A DNA stretch of 64,000 bases, taken from NCBI RefSeq assembly GCF_002352765.1, contig NZ_KZ293963.1:2130368-2194367 (forward strand). The letters run 5' to 3'. The DNA is from Alteribacter populi (GTDB taxonomy: Bacteria; Bacillota; Bacilli; Bacillales; Salisediminibacteriaceae). Positions 1-8,070 of the stretch are shown piece after piece. How positions within the stretch are numbered: position 1 is the stretch's first letter; every line of letters begins with the position of its first letter. Both the position numbers and the translations under genes were made by a program. The notes under the pieces were generated by a model that worked only from the letters and a program-made list of their open reading frames with translations, made no database searches and was not told the DNA's origin.

Positions 1-36
1 TTCAATCCCTTCACTCAGTGCTGTTGTTGCCCACTC

Positions 37-60
37 GGTGCCTGACCCCTGAACAATTGT
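37..60. repeat. Single arm of the GGTGCCTGACCCC intergenic repeat
   Basis: Positions 38-50 carry GGTGCCTGACCCC, the arm sequence of the large hairpins at 58874-58925 and 60313-60362. No complementary second arm is visible within the window edge, so this is a partial or solo copy. Confidence 0.55.
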
Positions 61-63
61 GTA

Positions 64-100
64 ATAAAAGCCGCAGCCATTGATTGGCTGCGGCTTTTAT
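64..100 (-). terminator. Intrinsic terminator after the 5'-nucleotidase gene
   Basis: A perfect 16-bp stem (64-79 with 85-100) with a 5-nt loop begins right after the stop codon at 102-104. The stem is GC-rich inside and has A/T tails on both sides, so it could stop transcription from either direction. Confidence 0.9.
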
Positions 101-101
101 G

Positions 102-3100
102 CTAAGCTGCGTCTTCGATCTTTTTCCAAAAGCGATCTTTCGCATTTTGGATTTGGCGCTCGCGTACTTCTTCGTTACGGATGTTTTCAAAGTTCTCGAT
201 TTGCTTGCTTTTCACATTATAGAAATGCTTTTGCTTATCATTAAATCCGTCTACAAAGTCGATTTCTCCACGTGGCTTCAGTTGAATAGTACCATCAAAT
301 TCACTGGACACACCTGTAACTGAAAGCACGTCTCCTTCAGTAAATACGATGTCATCATACTCTAAACCTGTCCGGTTATCCACACGTACTCGTACAGAGG
401 ACTCGTCACGTAAAGAAACCGCATCGAATTCAAAAGTACCAAAATCGTTAACCGACTCGAGATTCGCCACTTTTACGTACTCGACGTTTACAAGCTTAGC
501 TTCATTTCCTTCCCCAACTTCACCTGGCATAAGAGTAATAGGTGTTGGAACCTCAGCCTCTCCTAAAACTTCCACAGCTTGCACGTCTGTAATTTGGCGT
601 TCTCCACCAAAACTGCCTACAAGACCTGTAACTTTAATTTCATGACCTTTTTCTATATCCTCATCGCTCTGGAAGACATAGATTCCTGCTTCATCATCTT
701 GTACGTAAAACCCTTTTTGTCCCCAAGCACCTGCGTCTGTTGTGGATACCCCGATCACAGTCACGAGCTCTCCTTCATCTAATCCGCGAGCTTCGGAAAT
801 GGAGACTTCTTGAGGAGTTGGTTCTTCCACCTCTTCCTCAATAAACTGCATATCTACTGGGTTTCTAAGTCCCGGTTTTGTGTGGTACGCTTCGAGGCTC
901 CCCTCTACTAAAACGCGCTCTCCTACGTTTTGTGGATTCGACTCTAATCCGAACTCACTTCGGTAATCTGTAGTAATTTGAACAAATAGCATTTTATCTA
1001 AGTTCGTTTCATCTGGGCTATCTGCCAATGCGTAGTTAAAATCATTTGAGAATGGTGCTTCAAAATTAACACTTGTTCCTGAAACAACATGACCTACAAT
1101 GTAACCTGCTACTTTCGCATCTTCACCTTGGTTTTCAATCGCTTCAGCTACAGTTAAGGCGTCTCCGGGTGCTGGTCCTGGTTCTTCGCCGCCTTCCCCG
1201 TACTCGATGGAAATGCGCTCCCCTTCAACATAGTCAATCGGTCCGTCGTGATTCGTAACATACTCAACGGTTGACTCCCACACTTTTCCGAACTCTTCGT
1301 CTACAACATTATCACCTAAGTTGTAGAATCCTTGCCCGTGCATGAAGTCGTTATAACCGACTGTAAATGTATCTGCATCTTCTACTTTTGTACCGTCAGT
1401 GTAGAACACGGTAATCTCATCAAAACGATTTGATGTCTCGTCTCCTTCCACTAATTCATAAGTCAATCCAGAAATTTGAACATCAACACCACTATGATAG
1501 TTTGCTTGTTCAAGAAGCACTTCTTTCAAGCGTTCACCATTTGTTTCTACGACAACAATCTCATTTCCGAAAGCATCTAAGCCTTCGATCATTTTATCTG
1601 TGATCACACCTGGTGCAATATTCCCTGAAATCGAGGAAGCGTTTAACACAGCTACATCCGCTTCTGTTTTCGAACGAACGGAATCAGTGTAAAGATTTCC
1701 TAAACCGCTGTCCCCTTTAGCATTATTTTCAGAGCTTAATCCATTCTCAGTCTCACCGATGACTTCACCTTCAATTGGCGCATCGTCTGCTACAGAGACG
1801 CTAATACGCCCCTCATCAGTAGAATAATCAATGTCTTGACCATCCTCAGTCAGTTTTTCGGAATAACTAATCATAGCCTCCGTCATTAAGCCAACCTCAT
1901 CAACTATTTCTCCAACAAAGTCGTAACCGCCACCGCCAGTACCGATATAATCAGCAACAGCAACGGTATAGGTAGCTTCAGGATCTAATGTTTCACCATT
2001 AACCGTTAAATTTGCCTCGTAATAGTTTCCCGAATCATAGGTTAAAATCTCGTAATGCAGACCAGAAGTTTGCAAGTCTACTGAATTTCGACGGCTAAAA
2101 GAAAATTCAATTACATCTTGAACTGCTTCCCCCGTCATTTCAATTAACATAATTTCGTTAGCGAATGGTTCAACTGTAAAAATATCGCGCTTCGTTAATT
2201 CTCCGGGCGCAATACTGTCACGGATTCCCCCATTGTTTGTAAGGGCAATATCTGCATCCCCTGCATCTCTCATCGCATCTGTCCAAAAGTTTCCGAGTGG
2301 CGCATCGCGAACTGTACGACCATCACGACTCAACCCCGTGTTGGAATACCCGATCACTTCATCCAGAACTTCATCCATTTTGTCGTTCCAATAATCAATA
2401 ATATCCTGAGTTGGCTGATGAACCTCTGTCAAATCACTGGTAGGCTGTAAAAAACCTTCCACATTTGTCACATCTCGAGATCCTTCGTTAACTGTAATCG
2501 ATAAGTTCCCTACATGGCTGCCGTTTGCTCCAGCTTGCGTAATCGGAGTACCATTGACAACTTGAGGAGAATTTAAAATTGTGTGAGAATGTCCTCCTAT
2601 AATCACGTCAAAAAAGTCAACATTTTCCGCAAGTTTGCGATCCTCTGTATAGCCGTGGTGAGTTAAGGCTATAAAAACGTCGACTTCGTCCGCCTTATCT
2701 GCATATTCTAGTGCCGTTTCAATTGGATCATGAAACTCTAATCCTACAATTCCTGCTGGAGCCGTAGAAGGAGGCGTTTCAGTTAAACCGAGAACCCCTA
2801 CTGAAAGCCCTTCCAAGTCAAACTCTACATATGGCTCAGGCTGTTGGATTTTAATTGACTCATCTACTACTTCGGTGTTTGCACTGATCCATGGAAAATC
2901 AGACTCTGCTACCCGGTTTTGGAACTCTTCTTGACCATAGTCAAATTCGTGATTTCCAATCGTCAGAGCATCGAGCTGCATTTCATTCAAAACTTCAATA
3001 ATCGGTTTGCCAAACTCTAAGTCTACTACCGGGTTACCACTGAAAATATCCCCGGCGTCTAAAAATAGACTGTGATCTACTGATTCACGCTCAGATTCAA

Positions 3101-3296
3101 TATAAGCTGCCGCTTTACCAAGCGGATCAATCCCTGAATGAATATCATTTGTATGTAAAATCTTCAACTCAATCTCGTCACTATCCGCGGCTTTAGCTGT
3201 TGGTGTTAACCCCAGTGCTCCTACAGCCGTTTGAAAAATAAGAAAAAACGCCATAATGAAGGTAAATACTTGCTTGTAACCTCGTTGTTTCTTCAT
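102..3296 (-). CDS. Secreted multidomain 5'-nucleotidase / 2',3'-cyclic-nucleotide phosphodiesterase family protein
   Basis: This 1064-residue exported phosphoesterase probably hydrolyses extracellular nucleotides to release nucleoside and phosphate. Residues 1-37 form a signal peptide ending in AKAA. The calcineurin-like metal site follows: HTNDIH (48-53), DAGD (80-83), GNHEFD (114-119) and GGHSH near 240. Two consecutive 5'-nucleotidase C-terminal (substrate-binding) domains lie at about 315-490 and 515-690; the usual number is one. Residues about 750-1015 look like two OB-fold/DUF6359-type domains, as in YhcR/YfkN-like proteins. The last 50 residues are basic and charged. No LPXTG sorting signal or SLH domain is seen, so the protein is probably released or wall-associated. 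The start has a strong site, AAGGAGGG, 5 nt upstream. Family assignment is firm; the substrate is inferred. Confidence 0.88.
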   Translation of the reverse strand: MKKQRGYKQVFTFIMAFFLIFQTAVGALGLTPTAKAADSDEIELKILHTNDIHSGIDPLGKAAAYIESERESVDHSLFLDAGDIFSGNPVVDLEFGKPIIEVLNEMQLDALTIGNHEFDYGQEEFQNRVAESDFPWISANTEVVDESIKIQQPEPYVEFDLEGLSVGVLGLTETPPSTAPAGIVGLEFHDPIETALEYADKADEVDVFIALTHHGYTEDRKLAENVDFFDVIIGGHSHTILNSPQVVNGTPITQAGANGSHVGNLSITVNEGSRDVTNVEGFLQPTSDLTEVHQPTQDIIDYWNDKMDEVLDEVIGYSNTGLSRDGRTVRDAPLGNFWTDAMRDAGDADIALTNNGGIRDSIAPGELTKRDIFTVEPFANEIMLIEMTGEAVQDVIEFSFSRRNSVDLQTSGLHYEILTYDSGNYYEANLTVNGETLDPEATYTVAVADYIGTGGGGYDFVGEIVDEVGLMTEAMISYSEKLTEDGQDIDYSTDEGRISVSVADDAPIEGEVIGETENGLSSENNAKGDSGLGNLYTDSVRSKTEADVAVLNASSISGNIAPGVITDKMIEGLDAFGNEIVVVETNGERLKEVLLEQANYHSGVDVQISGLTYELVEGDETSNRFDEITVFYTDGTKVEDADTFTVGYNDFMHGQGFYNLGDNVVDEEFGKVWESTVEYVTNHDGPIDYVEGERISIEYGEGGEEPGPAPGDALTVAEAIENQGEDAKVAGYIVGHVVSGTSVNFEAPFSNDFNYALADSPDETNLDKMLFVQITTDYRSEFGLESNPQNVGERVLVEGSLEAYHTKPGLRNPVDMQFIEEEVEEPTPQEVSISEARGLDEGELVTVIGVSTTDAGAWGQKGFYVQDDEAGIYVFQSDEDIEKGHEIKVTGLVGSFGGERQITDVQAVEVLGEAEVPTPITLMPGEVGEGNEAKLVNVEYVKVANLESVNDFGTFEFDAVSLRDESSVRVRVDNRTGLEYDDIVFTEGDVLSVTGVSSEFDGTIQLKPRGEIDFVDGFNDKQKHFYNVKSKQIENFENIRNEEVRERQIQNAKDRFWKKIEDAA

Positions 3297-3602
3297 TGTT
3301 TCCCTCCTTAAAAATTGTCCTACAATTTCATATTATTGCGTGTTCAAAAAGAAGGATAAAAAAAGCTTCGACAGCTATATTCCCTGAATTTTTTGAACAC
3401 CCTCTATTATAAGACACATATTTACACAGTTTTACTAGCTTCTAAGAAAATAGTTACATTTTCATAAACAAATAGGTCAATTTGTTTATAAAACTTTATG
3501 CCCTAATTTATAAAACAATGTAAAAAGTCATAAATTGTACGGGGTCTGTCCCCCGAACTTTTTGTGCGGGGACAGTCCCCGCACAATTTTTACACCGCCA
3601 TC
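3297..3602. promoter_or_regulatory. Upstream region of the nucleotidase gene with two inverted repeats and repeat debris
   Basis: No gene is seen here. A perfect 11-bp inverted repeat, GTGTTCAAAAA (3340-3350) and TTTTTGAACAC (3390-3400), flanks a 39-nt spacer; the same TTTTTGAACA end recurs near 39510. A TATAAT-like box on the minus strand lies at 3406-3411. A second perfect inverted repeat, ATAAACAAAT (3464-3473) and ATTTGTTTAT (3480-3489), is a candidate operator. Positions 3540-3590 hold a GGGG-TCTGTCCCC and GCGGGGACAGTCCCCGC hairpin cluster typical of dispersed Bacillaceae repeats. No convincing Pho box was found. Confidence 0.45.
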
Positions 3603-3634
3603 AAAAAAACACTGGCCGCAGCCAGTGCTTTTTC
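3603..3634 (-). terminator. Intrinsic terminator after secY
   Basis: Stem CACTGGC (3610-3616) pairs with GCCAGTG (3621-3627) around a 4-nt loop. The A-run at 3603-3609 reads as a T-tract on the minus strand, 10-40 nt past the secY stop. Confidence 0.85.
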
Positions 3635-3643
3635 TATTTACTT

Positions 3644-4945
3644 TTATGAGGTTTTCTTTAAGAATCCTGTGTATTTGCGGTCGATTAGTTGGCTCTCAAT
3701 TCGTTTCATCGTATCAAGTGCAACACCCACAACGATGAGTAAGCCGGTTCCGCCAATTTGAATCGATGCCGGAAGACCCATGGCGACCGTAAAGAAGACA
3801 GGTATGATCGATACAGTTGCTAAGAACAGGGCTCCCACAAACGTAAGACGGTATAATACGCGAGTAATGTAAACCTCCGTCGTTTTGCCTGGACGAATAC
3901 CTGGTACGTATCCGCTTTGCTTTCGCAGATTATCCGCCATTTGCTCTGGGTTCACTTGTACGAATGTATAAAAGTACGTAAACCCAATGATTAATGCGAC
4001 AAATACAACCATTCCGATGGGTTGCGTCTGATCAAAGTTTTGTACAACCCAATTAGCAACCGGATTTGATTGATCAAAGAAGTTTGCGATTGTCGGTGGG
4101 AAAATGAACAGAGACATCGCAAAGATAACCGGGATAACCCCTGCTCCATTTACTTTAAGCGGTAAATGTGTGGATTGTCCGCCAGTAGGACGCCCGCCCG
4201 CTGCCATTTTCTTTGCATATTGTACTGGGATTTTACGCAGCGCCTGCTGAACGTAAATAACCCCGACGACAATTGCTAATACCGCTAATGCTAAAAGAAG
4301 AATAATGACAACGTTCATGAAAATCTGTTCGCCCGCCCCTTGAATATATGTAGCATAAAGCTGGTTTACACCACCTGGAATTGCTGCTGCAATACCGGCA
4401 AAAATTAATAATGAAATCCCGTTCCCAACACCATTTGCAGTAATTTGCTCACCTAGCCACATGAGGAAAGCTGTTCCTGCAGTTAGCACGATTGCAATCA
4501 ACAAATACGTTACAAATGACGGATTAGGTACGAGACCTGGCATTAAATTATTAAATCCGATGGACATTCCTAATGCTTGAACGAAAGCAATTCCCACGGT
4601 GCCGTAACGCGTAAATTGTGCAAGCTTTTTACGTCCAGATTCGCCTTCCTTTGCCCATTCAGCGAATTTTGGAACAACGTCCATACGAAGTAATTGTACG
4701 ATAATAGATGCAGTAATATAAGGCATAATTCCGGTTGCAAAAATCGAAAAGTTCTCCAGTGCACCGCCACCAAATGTGTTTAAAAATCCGAATGCTGCCA
4801 TTCCTTCAAAGTCAATGACACTTGCATTTACCCCAGGTGCTGGAATATGAGCACCGATGCGAAAAACAATAAGCATTAATAAAGTAAAAATAATTTTGTT
4901 TCGTAGATCCCCTACTCGAAAAATATTACGAAATGAATGAAACAT
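3644..4945 (-). CDS. secY: Protein translocase subunit SecY (isolated copy)
   Basis: SecY is the membrane channel of the Sec pathway and partners SecE/SecG and SecA. The 433-residue product has ten predicted membrane segments and near-canonical SecY sequence: an N-terminal amphipathic stretch ending in RNKIIFTLLMLIVFRIG, the IPAPG plug-side motif, PYITASIIVQLL, the cytosolic loop with YGTVGIAFVQA, GEQITANGVGNGIS, and KIPVQYAKK. It starts at an ATG preceded by GAGGTG. What is odd is the location. Canonical secY sits in the ribosomal spc operon between rplO and adk, and no ribosomal gene is near. It is too close to housekeeping SecY to be the divergent accessory SecY2 of streptococci or staphylococci. 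It is probably a second, paralogous SecY; that needs the rest of the genome. Confidence 0.9.
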   Translation of the reverse strand: MFHSFRNIFRVGDLRNKIIFTLLMLIVFRIGAHIPAPGVNASVIDFEGMAAFGFLNTFGGGALENFSIFATGIMPYITASIIVQLLRMDVVPKFAEWAKEGESGRKKLAQFTRYGTVGIAFVQALGMSIGFNNLMPGLVPNPSFVTYLLIAIVLTAGTAFLMWLGEQITANGVGNGISLLIFAGIAAAIPGGVNQLYATYIQGAGEQIFMNVVIILLLALAVLAIVVGVIYVQQALRKIPVQYAKKMAAGGRPTGGQSTHLPLKVNGAGVIPVIFAMSLFIFPPTIANFFDQSNPVANWVVQNFDQTQPIGMVVFVALIIGFTYFYTFVQVNPEQMADNLRKQSGYVPGIRPGKTTEVYITRVLYRLTFVGALFLATVSIIPVFFTVAMGLPASIQIGGTGLLIVVGVALDTMKRIESQLIDRKYTGFLKKTS

Positions 4946-5160
4946 ACTTGCACCTCAACCCCTTCTGATGTCCTCTCCCATAAAGAAGTGAAATTCTTAA
5001 GTAATGAAGCCTGTCCATCACTTTGGACTACGCCCCCTCGCGTCTCCCACAATCCCCATATCATTTCAAATGAACTGAACTTCTCCAAAATAATTAAGAG
5101 GATAAACGTAATGTTCTACTAGTTTAGCACAAAATCCTCCAAAAGTTTTGAGAATTTTCT
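4946..5160 (-). promoter_or_regulatory. Long upstream leader of secY
   Basis: About 300 bp separate secY from the methyltransferase stop. On the minus strand there is an AT-rich promoter-like stretch around 5100-5150 followed by roughly 170 nt of mixed composition before the secY ribosome site. No riboswitch or T-box signature was recognised. A regulated leader is possible but unproven. Confidence 0.25.
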
Positions 5161-5244
5161 ATATTCGACAAAACAGGTGTTATTTTGCGCGTTTTTTGCA
5201 AGACAAAAAAAGAGAATTACCGCGCGTGTAAGCGCCGACGTTTT

Positions 5245-6027
5245 TCAGCATTCAGCAAACCAAATCGTCCATCGATCTCGATCTACAATAGACTTAACAT
5301 CGATATTTTTATCCCATTCAGCTTTAAGTTTGGAAATGAGCTGTTCAATTTCTTCATCTGTAAGTTCAAATAAAATCGAACGCCCTTGACGAGTTCGAAG
5401 CGAATGAGCAAGTTCACCAAAGCTTTCATAAACCTCTCTCGCTTCCCATATTTGTTGCTCTCGAACCGTCTTAAACCCCGCTTCCGTTAATGCCTCCCTC
5501 ACATCGTAAGAAGAATGACGCCGTTTCTTTTCTATTTCTTTTAACCTTGGAAACAAAGAAAAAAAGTATCCTCTCAGATGAGTAGCACTACCTGGTAAAA
5601 AACAATCTTCTTCCGTCCGGTCTTGAATGATCACCGAACCTCCACCGCGAACGATTCTTTTCATCTCTTTAAAAAGGGGATTCAATTGCGAAATATGGTG
5701 GATGACTGCCCGGGTTAATAAAAAATCAAAGGATTGATTCGGAAACCCTGTCTGATCTGCTTTTCCTAGCTTGAAATTAACCTTTTCATTGCTACCTAAA
5801 GAGTCTTTTGCTGCATCAAGCATCACTGGGGATTGGTCAAATGCCGTTATTCTTCTTGCACCTAATTGAAGCAGCTTTTCCGTATAAATTCCGCCACCAC
5901 AGCCAATATCTACACCTACTTTATCCTTGACCTGAACTTCCTTGCCAATGAGCGCCATCCAAGCATCGTCAACTTTCCGATTCGCATACACTTGTTCATT
6001 TTTCCGATCAAAAAAATTAATAGACAC
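5245..6027 (-). CDS. Class I SAM-dependent methyltransferase
   Basis: This is a stand-alone soluble methyltransferase of about 260 residues. Motif I is VDIGCGGGIYTEKL followed by the acidic ribose-binding residue in ITAFDQS. Motif IV/post-IV is FDFLLTRAVIHHI, and VRGGGSVIIQDR forms a later strand. This is the Methyltransf_11/25 pattern used on many small-molecule substrates, so the substrate cannot be named. A GTG at 6027, preceded by GGAAGGTGG at good spacing and giving N-terminus MSINFFDRKN, is preferred over an upstream in-frame TTG at 6045. The gene stands alone, with no operon partner. Confidence 0.8.
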   Translation of the reverse strand: MSINFFDRKNEQVYANRKVDDAWMALIGKEVQVKDKVGVDIGCGGGIYTEKLLQLGARRITAFDQSPVMLDAAKDSLGSNEKVNFKLGKADQTGFPNQSFDFLLTRAVIHHISQLNPLFKEMKRIVRGGGSVIIQDRTEEDCFLPGSATHLRGYFFSLFPRLKEIEKKRRHSSYDVREALTEAGFKTVREQQIWEAREVYESFGELAHSLRTRQGRSILFELTDEEIEQLISKLKAEWDKNIDVKSIVDRDRWTIWFAEC

Positions 6028-6395
6028 TGGAAAACCACCTTCCAATTGATCTAACTACCATTATATAGCAAGAACCTTCCGCAGACACGAAACGAAAGTA
6101 CTAAGAAAAATTCCGTAAAACCGCACAGCGGTCTTCTATTAATAACAGCGTCAGCTCGCATGTTTTTAAGTCTCAAGGATGCTTTTCCCTTGAGACGCAC
6201 GGCCTGAAGGTAGCTGTCCGCTCTATACTTTCTCATCTCTCAAGAAAAGTGTAAGGAGCCCGCTAATCGGTTACATGCAAATGTTCTGTTCGATAAAAAG
6301 TGCTCTTTACTTTTAATTCGGCAGGTTATTTGACAGGAGTCGATGGCGCCTGGAGCTAGACACTTAAACGAGATTTTTATGCTTTCTTAACTCTT
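6028..6395. other. Gene-free stretch with a hairpin and repeat fragment
   Basis: No convincing gene is present. A 9-bp perfect hairpin, GTCTCAAGG (6170-6178) with CCTTGAGAC (6188-6196), lies in the middle. Around 6340-6362 is GGCGCCTGGAGCTAGACAC, a string often seen in Bacillaceae intergenic repeats (from memory). The rest shows nothing recognisable. Confidence 0.35.
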
Positions 6396-6425
6396 CAAAA
6401 AAACACCGTCATTTAACGGTGTTTT
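6396..6425 (-). terminator. Intrinsic terminator after the DUF421 gene
   Basis: AAACACCGT (6401-6409) pairs with ACGGTGTTT (6416-6424). The A-run at 6397-6403 gives a minus-strand T-tract. It lies just after the stop codon at 6427. Confidence 0.88.
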
Positions 6426-6426
6426 C

Positions 6427-7005
6427 CTATTTCACATCATCTGGATTCGGATTCTCATGTTTTTCTTTTAACACCTCTTCAAAAACAGAAGGTGGTTTCT
6501 CTTCATGGGTGATGAGTGCCTTACCAAGAATATTTTCAAGATCACCAACAGTTACCGGTTTTGCTTTAGGCATAAATTCATAGCCCAGCTGTCCATTGGC
6601 TTCCAATGTACCAATTTTGACATCGGCAAAACTTGAAATGCCATTTTGTCTAAGCCTTAATTCCAGTTGATCAACAGTAAATCTTAATTTTTTCAACTTA
6701 TCATATTGAATCTGGCCATTTAAGATAACAACTTGTGATTTTCCTGTAATAAGCTTCTCTAATGTATTACTTTTCACCTGAATCCATTCGAACAAAATTA
6801 GTATCAAAATAAAAATCATAGCTGCCCCAACTGTTCTCCATATACTATCTTCAATAATAGGTTGAATGATAATCGCACCAATGGAGATCATGACAACAGT
6901 TTGAGCTACTGTCATTTGGCTAATTGATTTTCTTCCAGAAAGCCTTAAGAGAAGTAAACCCGCTGGCACTAATATTAACGATTCCCATATAAAACTAAAA
7001 TCCAC
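6427..7005 (-). CDS. DUF421 (YetF-like) membrane protein
   Basis: The product has about 192 residues: three N-terminal membrane helices (residues ~5-80) and a C-terminal cytoplasmic DUF421 domain. The family hallmark RLSGRKSISQMTVAQ lies after helix 1, and the C-terminal domain shows VILNGQIQYDKLKKLRFTVDQLELRLRQ. Members include B. subtilis YetF, YkjA and YrbG-type proteins, some of which are linked to germination or envelope functions; the biochemical role is unknown. The GTG at 7005 (MDFSFIWESL) follows AGGTGA and matches family N-termini better than the GTG at 7014. The tail is charged and Pro-rich. Confidence 0.8.
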   Translation of the reverse strand: MDFSFIWESLILVPAGLLLLRLSGRKSISQMTVAQTVVMISIGAIIIQPIIEDSIWRTVGAAMIFILILILFEWIQVKSNTLEKLITGKSQVVILNGQIQYDKLKKLRFTVDQLELRLRQNGISSFADVKIGTLEANGQLGYEFMPKAKPVTVGDLENILGKALITHEEKPPSVFEEVLKEKHENPNPDDVK

Positions 7006-7167
7006 AGCTATCACCTATGTATAAAAAGAGTATAGATTATAGCTTTACCGGTTTTTGTAAAGTTATGTCTTACTTTTTATTTAAATTCGCTTTATTGTGA
7101 GGAAAAGGGCAGTGTTCGAATACAATGTGAGAAACCTAGGAAGCTCTCTGGATCACATTAAATTTTG

Positions 7168-8058
7168 CTAGCATAATACACGATAAAGCGCTCCATATAA
7201 CCCCGATTCTCCCTTAATTTGACTGGTGTAAAGCCGTTCACTAACTTCACTTTGAACCGGATTATGAAGGAGAGGCTTCAACTTTTCCTTAATCAAGGTT
7301 AGAAACTCCGGATGATTGTTCATAACTCCTCCGCCTATTACTACAACATGAGGATCTAGGATTGAAAATAAATGCTGCAAACTAAAAGCAAGATATTGTG
7401 CTGTTTTACGCATAACAACAGCTGCAGTTGGGTCACCTTCATAATATTTATTAAACACTTGCTCTGTAGTCATTCCAGAGTTGTTGTACAATGTTTTTCC
7501 GGCAGCTTCTATTGCAGGTCCTGAAGCGAGCTCTTCTAAGGTTTTAACATTCTCACTTTCCCTATAAGTAGAAAAGCCTATCTCTCCAGCCATCCCTGAA
7601 CCTCGGATAAAACGACCTTCGCTTATAATATAAGCAGAAATTCCGGTACTAACGGTTACATAGACAAAGGTCTCTTTCTTTAAATCAAACGTCTTCCATT
7701 CACCATATGCAGCCATAGCTACATCATTATCCATCACAATTTCAGCATGACAAAACCTTTCCTTAAGCTGCTTGGCCAAAGGGAAATCTCGCCACGGTAG
7801 ATTATTTTGGTAGACTGCTATGCCATTATTTGAATCAACTTGTCCTGGCACCCCTAGTCCAATTAATTTGATATCGTCTCTCTTTACTCTCGCTAATTCT
7901 AGCACTCTATCAAAAGCGAAACATAAAGAGTGGAAAGCAGACTCAGAACTTTGTACATCGTTCTTTACTTTAACCCGATGTGTCATTTCCCCATTTTCGT
8001 CAGCTAATGCTGCAGAAATTTTCGTCCCTCCAATGTCTGCGATTAATATCTTCTTCAC
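7168..8058 (-). CDS. ROK-family sugar kinase
   Basis: This 296-residue ATP-dependent sugar kinase has the ROK N-terminal phosphate motif DIGGTKIS (residues 8-15), the catalytic-Asp region VMDNDVAMAAYGEW, and GSGMAGEIGF. The cysteine-rich zinc motif of classical ROK proteins is missing after GEIG, as in some Gram-positive N-acetylmannosamine-type kinases. It is the last gene of a minus-strand set: 12 nt separate it from the SIS isomerase gene. Since the sugar is imported by an ABC system without phosphorylation, this kinase most likely makes the 6-phosphate that feeds the next enzyme. The exact sugar is unknown. Confidence 0.85.
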   Translation of the reverse strand: MKKILIADIGGTKISAALADENGEMTHRVKVKNDVQSSESAFHSLCFAFDRVLELARVKRDDIKLIGLGVPGQVDSNNGIAVYQNNLPWRDFPLAKQLKERFCHAEIVMDNDVAMAAYGEWKTFDLKKETFVYVTVSTGISAYIISEGRFIRGSGMAGEIGFSTYRESENVKTLEELASGPAIEAAGKTLYNNSGMTTEQVFNKYYEGDPTAAVVMRKTAQYLAFSLQHLFSILDPHVVVIGGGVMNNHPEFLTLIKEKLKPLLHNPVQSEVSERLYTSQIKGESGLYGALYRVLC

Positions 8059-8070
8059 ATAAATGCCCCC

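Noticed and set aside
1..63. Coding sequence at the left edge
   Set aside because: A short open stretch exists on the minus strand, but it includes the dispersed repeat and follows a terminator; too little sequence to support a gene.
3297..3500. Pho box before the nucleotidase gene
   Set aside because: TTWACA-like hexamers occur but not as properly spaced direct repeats.
4946..5160. Possible T-box or known riboswitch before secY
   Set aside because: No T-box sequence, specifier-loop hallmark or other known aptamer core could be found.
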